Assembly (NCBI GenBank): GCA_041674565.1 | Contig: JBAYVQ010000074.1 | Location: 1 to 5,165, forward strand | Reading direction: 5' to 3' | From: CALMFT01 sp041674565 | GTDB taxonomy: Bacteria; Patescibacteriota; Gracilibacteria; Absconditabacterales; Absconditicoccaceae | Length of the DNA: 5,165 nt | Part shown: piece after piece, positions 1 to 5,165 of the stretch | Numbering within the stretch: the stretch's first letter is position 1 | Layout of the letters: each line of letters opens with the position of its first letter | The notes under the pieces: model-generated | Database searches by the model: none | Seen by the model: the letters and a program-made list of their open reading frames with translations, nothing else | What the model was told of the DNA's origin: nothing | Program-made: the position numbers and the translations under genes

Positions 1-641
1 CCATCAGCCATGCTTCTTCTCTCCATGATAACATAACCCAAGCTACCATCCAAGTTCACCTGCTGTCACACGCCCATGACATTGAGACTGGGGGTGCCCT
101 GCAATGTTGTTACTGCTTGCGGTCATGCATACGATGTAAGTACGAGAGAGCTATCGTCAATAACCCTACCAGCGCTACTTATCATATCCGTAGCATCCAA
201 CATAACATACCAACCATTGGGAGCAATCCTTCCATCTTGCACTGTCAAATAGCCTCCATTACCAAAACGATTGCCGCGCAGCGTATACATATCAGTCAGC
301 GAAGAAAGAGAACCAAAATCAATATCGAATGTTGTAATGATCATCCTTCCTAGTTCTCATCATATAGTTCCTCATTTTCTATCTCATTCTCCCAGCGTAT
401 TGGTCGACATTGATATCAACTCTGGCGCACTTTCTACTCATGTCGTATGATCAGCTCTCGCTTCATATGAGTGCATTACTCCTATCGTTCATGTCTCTGC
501 TTGGACTTCTCATGTTGTCATCACTTGTTCCTTTGCTTGGTCAGCCATTTTTTCTTGTGCAATCTCGCTCTGGGCAATGGCATTTTGGCAAATTCACGCT
601 ATGGTCAGTGAGCATATCAGTATCATATATCATATCTTCAT
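1..641 (-). CDS. Secreted surface protein, paralogue of the 1845-2453 product (C-terminus outside window)
   Basis: Read with UGA as glycine, this frame is open from an ATG at 641 to the left edge, giving 213 residues with the end missing. Residues 1-23 form a signal peptide: a short charged start, a hydrophobic core (GYMILICSLTIAGIC) and a likely cleavage after AIA or AIAQ. Residues 25-95 are a polar, Gly/Thr/Glu-rich extension not present in the paralogue. Residues 96-210 align with the 1845-2453 product: TTFDIDFG versus NTFDVDFG, WYVMLDATDM versus WYVTIDATDM, and GYVIMER versus GYTIMER. Eleven glycines are encoded by UGA. The start lies 24 bases after the stop of the 666-1817 gene, so it is probably co-transcribed. 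No Shine-Dalgarno sequence is visible; the start is preceded by an A-run. The missing C-terminus should carry the Pro-Gly-x-Tyr-x-Gly-Thr motif seen in the paralogue. A WxL-like surface role is inferred from neighbours, not proven. Confidence 0.82.
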
Positions 642-665
642 TGTTTTTTTATAGCAACATAAAGC

Positions 666-1817
666 CTATAGTGTTTCGCGTTGCGATTGTATTTTTTGTA
701 GCATTTTTTGCTCTCGACGTTTGCGATTGCGGCGCATCATTGCACGAGTTATTATACCGACCGCTATCATAGCAAGCAATATGATCAACCGCCATGGCAT
801 CAAAAAGATTGTTCATCACAAGTGATATGTGCCAGAATAATCTGAGAGGTTCAGGTTATCTCCAGGTATATCAGGCGTATAGCTGATATCTACTATAGCA
901 TTATGATGCATCCTATACCAAGGTACATTCAGCATATCTTCCCCCGACATAGTAGCTTGGAAATGCCATCGCACTGGCTTAGGCACCGTGAGATGGAAAG
1001 ACTTGGACTCATCAGGCAACAAGGATAATCATCCTGTTCCCAATTGTATTGTCTTACCAAGTAGATCTTTCATCGATCATTTGCCCGAAACCAATAACGG
1101 CACATTACCACTATTTTTGAGTATAGTATATACCTCCACATAATCTTCATACTCTTTCACACCTATAGCTCATGCGATAAGTGATCAGGATTGATATGAT
1201 GATTCTGCATATGCAACATTATGCCTTCCTTCTGGTCACAATACATCTAGTCTACTGATGATCTTACCTTTGACGATAGCATCAATAAATCAGGCTTTAC
1301 GCACGACTACATTGTATGATAATCCACCTTGCTTCGTAATTTTGCCATCAGGTACAGAATACGTAACACACCCATAGTTGTATCCTACTTTGGAGGCAGG
1401 CATAGTAAGGGTCTTCATGAGTTTTGTAGATGACTTAGCGGGCACCGTGACAGTAGTAAGGTCTCATTGCACGTACTTACCAAATCAGTCTTTAGAGATT
1501 TCATTTTTACACGCTCTCCTAGCATCTTGGTCCGCCGTTAGTCCTCCATCCACGAAGTTTACCTTGAGTGGGACATCGTAGTCAGTGGTATTGATAAACT
1601 CCAAACACATTTCTTTGGATTTATTGGGATCCATCTGCAGTTTTAGGTGGCGATTGTGATCCAGAAGATTGTCGGTGTTGCAAAAAGTTAAGTCTACATC
1701 TCCTATAGTCGCAGCTGCTATATCTTCGGCAAAGACAGTCGGTGTGTATCCACCCATCAGACAATACGCGCACATTATCACTCACACAACAATTTTATTT
1801 TGACGCCATGGGTTCAT
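666..1817 (-). CDS. Exported Ig-like protein with C-terminal membrane anchor, DUF916/WxLIP-like
   Basis: In code 25 this is one 383-residue protein with eleven UGA glycines; in the standard code it shatters. Residues 1-30 are a signal peptide (basic start, hydrophobic middle, TVFA before the mature end EDIAAA). Residues 38-175 look like a beta-sandwich: LKLQMDPNKSKEMCLEFINTTD then VPLKVNFVDG, and later TVTVPAKSSTKL and a Gly-Tyr-x-Tyr-Gly-Cys strand, as in proteins where a Pro-Gly/Ser-rich strand stabilises a partner. Four cysteines (46, 71, 103, 150) could form disulfides. Residues 220-315 look like a second beta domain (YTILKNSGNVPLLVSG; LLPDESKSFHLTVP). Residues 336-356 are a membrane helix (IFLMPWRLIILLAMIAVGII), followed by a basic tail (RRNRKRREQK). 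Signal peptide, two beta domains, one helix and a basic end match the WxLIP (DUF916-DUF3324) layout, and the gene sits between two paralogous small secreted proteins. The family assignment is inference. The start is 27 bases after the previous stop, without a visible ribosome site. Confidence 0.85.
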
Positions 1818-1844
1818 AAGATCGTAATTTATAAATAAATCAAA

Positions 1845-2453
1845 TTAAGGCGTATACAACGATACTTCTATTGTTCCCAAATAAGATCCAACTGGCGTAT
1901 AACCAGGTATCGTCAATCTAAATGTAGGAATAATACCATATCTTCCTGTAATTCCGCTCGTAAAAGCAGTTCTTTCCATAATAGTGTAGCCGTTAGAGCC
2001 ACTAAAGTTCACACCTGTTTGCGCAACGCCTCTAATTTCGGTAGTAGCATTTCCAGAAAGCACAGTTATAGCAGAAGTACCTCAGACAGCTGTCATCACC
2101 AGTTTGTTGTCTTTAATAACCTTCGCTCATGTACCATTAGAGCCAGAACCAATCATATCAGTGGCATCAATTGTTACATACCAAACTCTATTTGCTAAGG
2201 TATCCTTAGTAATAATGTATCATTGGTTACCGACAATGGTACCCGTAGTAAGACGGTCTGTCGCAGACGATGCTACGTTTCCAAAATCGACATCAAATGT
2301 GTTCACCAACAATTCTCCTCATTCACTTACAATAGTCAGTCTCGTATCTCATTGATCTGATGAATACTGTGCATTGACGGTATTTAGTCCAAACATACTA
2401 ACCATTCACAATACAAGTACTGATGCAATAATCTTTCTCGTCTTCGTAGTCAT
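1845..2453 (-). CDS. Small secreted surface protein, WxL-like beta domain
   Basis: A complete 202-residue protein in code 25, with six UGA glycines (residues 16, 35, 45, 78, 109, 124) and a UAA stop. Residues 1-28 are a clear signal peptide (TTKTRK, then a hydrophobic stretch, then NTVNA before Gln29), which is why ATG 2453 is preferred; the same frame stays open upstream to an ATG at 2591, but that start would bury the signal peptide. The mature part is rich in Thr, Ser, Gly and Val, as in an all-beta extracellular domain. The C-terminus (PTFRLTIPGYTPVGSY, then LGTIEVSLYTP) resembles the end of WxL domains, where a Pro/Gly turn and G-x-Y-x-x-T-x-T strand close the fold; the second Trp of the classic motif is absent, and Trp91 lies in WYVTIDATDM. 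It is a paralogue of the 1-641 product. WxL domains in Firmicutes bind peptidoglycan; the same role here is inferred. Confidence 0.85.
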
Positions 2454-2850
2454 AGTAACATCACAAAAAGAATAAATAGTCAAATATGGTTGCTCAATGT
2501 CGTCTCTCGGCATTTTTCGGGGAAAAAAAACCGAAAGCGTTTGGATTTGATCCTTTAATCTGGCCAGATAAGGATAGTTCCATTCACTCATCGCTTATAC
2601 AAAGCAACAAGTATACCACCAAAGTCATCTTGATGATACCGTAAGATAACAGCGTGATATATTTGACTTCACGATCACATCCTCCGTCATACGAAGTAAT
2701 GTCTCCATCAAATACCATTCAAACAACTGTCGCTTCTTTCAATACATCATGATCATGTTGGTAATACATAATTCCAATTTTCACGTTCTCCCACAAATGT
2801 CCTGACATCTTTATCGCTTTCTCTGTGTCTTTTCTCCGTTTTCTATTCAT
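2398..2850 (-). CDS. Doubtful ORF downstream of a promoter; possibly a decayed BrnT-like toxin gene
   Basis: An ATG about 25 bases downstream of the -10 box at 2875-2880 opens 150 codons in code 25, with four UGA. The product begins MNRKRRKDTEKAIK and contains SGHLWENVKIG, HDVLKEATVV and CDREVKYITLLSYG. These faintly recall the W-x-x-x-K, H-x-V-x-x-x-E-A and R-x-x-x-I-G stretches of BrnT (DUF497) toxins. Another frame over 2640-2580 reads FGGILVALYKRGVNGTI, which recalls the next BrnT strand, so a frameshifted remnant is possible. Against it being a real intact gene: it overlaps the signal peptide of the next gene by 56 bases, the expected R-I-I-S-A-R motif is absent, and any frame stays open longer when UGA is not a stop. 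It could equally be untranslated leader. Confidence 0.25.
2506..2535 (-). other. Hairpin with a C4 loop in the leader of the secreted-protein gene
   Basis: On the minus strand, TCGG and CCGA at the ends of this segment pair, and inside them a T-run pairs with an A-run across a CCCCG loop. The element ends about 53 bases upstream of the ATG at 2453. A similar T-run/CCCC/A-run/ATG segment lies at 2848-2874, next to the predicted transcription start. Possible roles are leader folding, attenuation or translation control. The T-run sits on the 5' arm, so it is not a standard terminator in this direction. Confidence 0.35.
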
Positions 2851-2874
2851 GTCATTTTTTTGGGGAGAAAAACC

Positions 2875-2903
2875 ATTGTAATGAGTAAGCAGAAAAAAGT
2901 CAA
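2875..2903 (-). promoter_or_regulatory. Near-consensus sigma70-type promoter for the surface-protein run
   Basis: On the minus strand, TTGACT (2903-2898) and TACAAT (2880-2875) are separated by exactly 17 bases, one mismatch each from TTGACA and TATAAT. It lies directly after the groEL terminator and points towards the surface genes, with a predicted transcript start near 2868. The next complete gene with strong coding signs starts at 2453, which leaves a leader of about 415 bases unless the doubtful ORF at 2850 is translated. No closer promoter of similar quality is seen. Confidence 0.75.
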
Positions 2904-2956
2904 CTGTTTTGATGACATTTTATAAAAATATGTGATAAGCTGAAAGAGAAAGCCTC

Positions 2957-2998
2957 AACAAAAAAAAATCGACCACCATGTGTGTCGATTTTTTTGTT
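2957..2998 (-). terminator. Intrinsic terminator downstream of groEL
   Basis: An inverted repeat with the core AATCGAC / GTCGATT around a 10-base loop is flanked by nine A on one side and seven T on the other, ending 22 bases past the groEL UAG. In groEL direction the hairpin runs into a T-run, the form of an intrinsic terminator. The A/T flanks make it work on paper in both directions. It separates the chaperonin gene from the promoter at 2875-2903. Confidence 0.85.
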
Positions 2999-3020
2999 CA
3001 TCTTATGTATCAGATTATTT

Positions 3021-4682
3021 CTAATAATCATCCATTCACATACCTCACATTCAACCCATACCACCCATTCATCCTGGGCCAGCCGGCATTTCTTCTTTTG
3101 CTTCTTTGGGTAAATCAGTCACTACACAGTCAGTAGTCAAAAACATCGCAGCAGCAGATACTGCATTTTCCAGAGTTACTCTAATTACTTTTACTGGGTC
3201 AATAATACCATGTTTCACAAGATCTTGGAATTCCCCAGTCGCTGCATTGAAACCATAATTGAATTCAGTGTTTGCTTTTACCTGTTCTACCACCCAATCA
3301 CCTTTGTACCCAGCGTTGTTAGCAATTTGTTTGACGGGGAATTGGATCGCGCTCAGGACAATCTGTAAACCAATATGTTCATCTGCGTCCGCAAATTTTT
3401 CGTTTTCCAACAGTCTTGCGATTTTCAACAATGGCGTACCTCATCATGCCACCACTCACTCCTCTACCGCAGCTCTGGTTGCATTGAGCGCATCCTCTAT
3501 TTTGTATTTTTTATTTTTCATTTCCATCTCTGTCGCAGCACCTACTTTGATAACCGCCACTCCACCTACCAATCTCGCCAATCTCTCTTGAAGTTTTTCT
3601 TTATCATAGGTAGACGTTGTATTTTCGATTTGAGATTTGATAGCCTGAGCCCTGGCGTCGATATTTGCTTGATCTCATTTGCCTCCTACAATAGTCGTCT
3701 TATCCTTAGACATAATTACTTTATCTGCAGTACCAAGCATACTGATAGTTGCATTCTCAAGCTTTATACCTACTTCTTCACTTATCAACGTAGCACCCGT
3801 CACAGCGCAAATATCTCTGAGTATCTCTTTTTTTCTATCACCAAATCCTGGAGCTTTCACTGGGATCACATTGAGCACACCTCTGAGCTTATTCAAGACA
3901 AGAGTCGTCAACGCTTCACCATCTACATCCTCAGCGATAATCACCATATCTCTTTTGCCTTGAGCAGCAGCTCATTCCAACAGTGGCAATATATCTTTGA
4001 TCACACTGATCTTTTTGTCTGTTACCAAAATGTAAGCGTTTTCAATCACGGACTCCATTCTTGCTGGATCGGTTACAAAGTAAGGACTTGCATATCCTTG
4101 ATCAAATTGCATACCCTTTACTACTACTTTGGTAAGTCCTATAGATTTTCACTCTTCTACAGTGATCACGCCATCTTTGCCAACTTCTGCAATAACCTCA
4201 GAAATCAGCGAACCAATCTCTTCATCTTGGGCAGATATAGTTGCTACATTTTTGATATCCTGATCACTGTTTACTTTCCCAGCATGTTCTTGAAGTTTTG
4301 CAGTCACCAAATCAATAGCTTTATGCATACCTCTCGATAACGCAAATGGATTTACACCCGCGTCTATATATCTCAAGCCTTCAGTAGCTACTGCGTATGC
4401 CAATGCGCAGGTACTAGTAGTACCATCACCTACGGTGTCATTGGTCTTACTTGATGCCTCTTTCACAAGCGCTGCTCCTATATTTTCAAATTTGTCATGA
4501 AGTTCTATCTCTTTTGCAATAGTCACCCCATCATTGGTAACGGTAGGAGTCCCATACGATCTTTCCAAAATAACATTACGACCCTTTGGTCACATCGTGC
4601 CAATAACGGCCTTAGTCAATTTGCTGATACCAGCATAGATTTTTTTTCTTGCATCATCACCATACTTAATCTGTTTTGCCAT
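3021..4682 (-). CDS. groEL: Chaperonin GroEL (60 kDa), with eleven UGA codons read as glycine
   Basis: GroEL forms the double-ring ATP-driven folding chamber in the cytoplasm, with GroES as lid. In code 25 the frame is 553 residues plus UAG, the normal family length (about 545). It starts MAKQIKYGDDARKK. ATP-site features are present: TMGPKGRNV (29-37), VGDGTTS with the catalytic Asp86, and KIEDALNATRAAVEEGVVAGGG (about 395-415). The apical domain includes IIAEDVDGEAL and KAPGFGDR. The C-terminus is the flexible GGM repeat ending in GMDDY. UGA occupies residues 31, 178, 237, 336, 409, 413, 414, 538, 544, 546 and 549. Glycine is invariant or typical in the family at 31, 409, 413, 414 and the tail, so UGA cannot be stop or Trp here. 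No CGA or CGG arginine codon was found. No Shine-Dalgarno sequence precedes the ATG. groES lies upstream but is separated by a plus-strand tRNA, so groEL may have its own promoter within 4683-4778; none is convincing. Confidence 0.98.
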
Positions 4683-4731
4683 AGTGTTACTGATATAAAC
4701 AAATAAATAATCAAAAAATAATCAGATATTG

Positions 4732-4761
4732 TTGCATTTGGAGCTAATATTTGTATATATT
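4732..4761 (+). promoter_or_regulatory. Probable promoter of the CAU tRNA
   Basis: TTGCAT (4732-4737) and TATATT (4756-4761) are spaced by 18 bases; an alternative TATATA at 4754 gives 16. The predicted start falls near 4768, about ten bases before the tRNA, as is usual for short tRNA leaders. The segment lies in the 96-base gap shared with the divergent groEL start. Confidence 0.55.
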
Positions 4762-4778
4762 CGCTCACATAAGACCGT

Positions 4779-4852
4779 GGATCCGTAGCTCAGTTGGTTA
4801 GAGCAGTCGGCTCATAACCGATTGGTCACAGGTTCAAGTCCTGTCGGGTCCA
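4779..4852 (+). tRNA. tRNA with anticodon CAU (elongator Met, or Ile2)
   Basis: A complete 74-base cloverleaf. The acceptor GGATCCG pairs with CGGGTCC (one T-G), the D-arm is GCTC/GAGC with AGTTGGTTA, the anticodon stem is GTCGG/CCGAT with loop CTCATAA, and the T-arm is ACAGG-TTCAAGT-CCTGT; the discriminator is A. It is not an initiator tRNA: bases 1 and 72 pair and the three G-C pairs of the initiator anticodon stem are missing. The CAU anticodon fits elongator Met, but the TTGGTC after the anticodon stem also resembles tRNA-Ile2, in which TilS converts the C to lysidine; sequence alone does not settle it. The CCA end is not encoded (the next bases are AGTT), so it must be added by the CCA enzyme. 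It lies antisense between groES and groEL. Confidence 0.96.
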
Positions 4853-4856
4853 AGTT

Positions 4857-4880
4857 AAACTCAAATCATTGAGTTTTTTT
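4857..4880 (+). terminator. Intrinsic terminator of the tRNA
   Basis: AAACTCAA pairs with TTGAGTTT around the loop ATCA, followed by further T, only four bases past the tRNA end. The stem is A/T-rich but fully paired. Confidence 0.85.
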
Positions 4881-4881
4881 A

Positions 4882-4907
4882 TTTCGCTTTTTCGCTTTTT
4901 CGCTTTT
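4882..4907 (+). repeat. Short tandem repeat, unit TTTTTCGC
   Basis: About three copies of the 8-base unit TTTTTCGC, with CGC at 4885, 4893 and 4901. A degenerate relative with a CGCCTTT unit lies at 5025-5038. Such slippage-prone tracts are typical of non-coding spacer; no function is suggested. Confidence 0.7.
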
Positions 4908-4942
4908 CAGCTATTATGCTTTTAGTTCATAACCGCTTGGTC

Positions 4943-4962
4943 ATCCCGCAGTACTGCGGGAT
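4943..4962. repeat. Perfect 20-base palindrome replacing the T-arm
   Basis: ATCCCGCAGT is followed directly by its reverse complement ACTGCGGGAT. It sits exactly where the T-arm (17 bases in the intact tRNA) should be, between TTGGTC and CGGGTCC. It is more G/C-rich than its surroundings and looks like a mobile or REP-type palindrome. No second copy is present in this window. Confidence 0.85.
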
Positions 4963-4976
4963 CGGGTCCAAGTTAC

Positions 4977-4998
4977 ACTCAAGTGATTGAGTTTTTTT
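4977..4998 (+). terminator. Second intrinsic terminator, copy of the first
   Basis: ACTCAA pairs with TTGAGT around GTGA, followed by six further T. It is the duplicated partner of the terminator at 4857-4880. It would stop tRNA read-through before the convergent groES end at 5042. Confidence 0.75.
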
Positions 4999-5041
4999 AT
5001 TTTTGCTTTTAGCCTTCAGCTTTACGCCTTTCGCCTTTCGC

Positions 5042-5165
5042 TTATTTCGCCGTCTGCTTAGCAAAAATACTACTATATTTTACCAATAAAAGTTTCTTAC
5101 CTCCAAATTCTATTTCTTCTGGACTGTATTTTGCGAAAAACACTGTATCACCCACCACAATATCA
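5042..5165 (-). CDS. groES: Co-chaperonin GroES, C-terminal 40 residues (N-terminus outside window)
   Basis: The minus strand from the right edge reads DIVVGDTVFFAKYS, then PEEIEFGGKKLLLVKYSSI, ending FAKQTAK and a UAA stop. This matches the end of GroES: the V-x-x-GD-x-V-x-F-x-K-Y strand followed by E-(V/I)-x-x-x-G-(E/K)-x-L-L-(I/L/V) and a final (D/S)-(I/V)-(L/F)-A strand. GroES is the heptameric lid of the GroEL chamber. No UGA falls in this part. It lies upstream of groEL on the same strand, separated by about 360 bases that hold the oppositely oriented tRNA and repeats, instead of the usual few bases. Confidence 0.93.
   Translation of the reverse strand, partial: DIVVGDTVFFAKYSPEEIEFGGKKLLLVKYSSIFAKQTAK

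Larger units (their letters stand above)
4927..5003 (+). pseudogene. Partial duplicate of the tRNA 3' half and its terminator
   Basis: TCATAACCG-TTGGTC, then CGGGTCCAAGTT, then ACTCAA-loop-TTGAGTTTTTTTATTT repeat the tRNA from its anticodon loop through the terminator (4812-4884), offset by 115 bases, with single changes (A to C in the stem flank, two changes in the terminator loop, one just before it). The 5' half of the tRNA is absent, so it cannot make a tRNA. The T-arm is not conserved: it is replaced by a 20-base palindrome. It could be a tandem-duplication scar or a leftover attachment site, since integrating elements often target tRNA 3' halves. Confidence 0.85.

Noticed and set aside
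410..772. Plus-strand 120-aa hydrophobic ORF that looks like a membrane protein
   Set aside because: It lies antisense across the end of the 666-1817 gene and the start of the 1-641 gene; its hydrophobic look is the mirror of those codons. The minus-strand genes have signal peptides and paralogy.
2406..2591. Upstream start at 2591 for the secreted-protein gene
   Set aside because: The frame is open, but this would place 46 residues before a textbook signal peptide; ATG 2453 is far more likely.
2821..2856. 13-codon leader peptide starting at ATG 2856 (MTGIENGEKTQRKR)
   Set aside because: Close to the predicted transcript start, but nothing beyond an ATG and a stop supports translation, and it overlaps the doubtful ORF at 2850.
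3375..4340. Long plus-strand ORF of 321 aa
   Set aside because: Entirely antisense to groEL, whose product is certain. The translation is rich in Ser, Phe, Tyr and Cys and shows no recognisable motif.
3069..4568. groEL as a pseudogene broken by many stops
   Set aside because: All interruptions are UGA, they fall at typical glycines, there are no frameshifts, and UAG ends the frame at the normal place. This is recoding, not decay.
4683..4778. CIRCE (HrcA) operator before groEL
   Set aside because: A TTAGCTC half-like sequence is present on the minus strand, but there is no matching GAGTGCTAA partner at the right spacing.
4882..5050. CRISPR array in the repeat-rich spacer
   Set aside because: Repeat units are only 7-8 bases and directly adjacent, without unique spacers.

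Overview
The window reads as a bacterial genome that translates UGA as glycine (NCBI code 25), which points to the Candidate Phyla Radiation lineages Gracilibacteria (BD1-5) or Absconditabacteria (SR1). The proof is internal. A full-length groEL on the minus strand is broken by eleven in-frame UGA codons, and most fall where GroEL has a conserved glycine (TMGPKG, AVEEGVVAGGG, the GGM tail). Every gene whose end is visible stops with UAA or UAG. Under the standard code the window looks like a scatter of short ORFs; under code 25 it becomes a compact, nearly fully coding minus-strand array.

Layout from right to left, the direction of transcription for the proteins. The end of groES lies at the right edge (5042-5165). 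A spacer follows (about 4853-5041) with two intrinsic terminators, short tandem repeats and a broken 3'-half copy of a tRNA carrying a palindrome. Next is a plus-strand tRNA with anticodon CAU (4779-4852) and its own promoter, lying antisense between groES and groEL. Then come groEL (3021-4682), a hairpin terminator (2957-2998) and a near-consensus sigma70-type promoter (2875-2903). After a poorly coding leader of about 400 bases there is a tight three-gene run: a secreted 202-aa protein (1845-2453), a 383-aa exported protein with a C-terminal membrane anchor (666-1817), and a paralogue of the first protein that runs off the left edge (1-641).

The three-gene run resembles, in architecture and a few motifs, the WxL / WxLIP (DUF916-DUF3324) surface-protein clusters of Firmicutes. 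Two small secreted proteins end (where visible) in a Pro-Gly-x-Tyr-x-Gly-Thr beta-strand motif, and they flank an Ig-like protein anchored by one C-terminal helix and a basic tail. The likely role is a cell-surface complex, but this rests on layout and motifs only. groES and groEL encode the general chaperonin; the tRNA reads AUG, or AUA if it is the lysidine-modified type.
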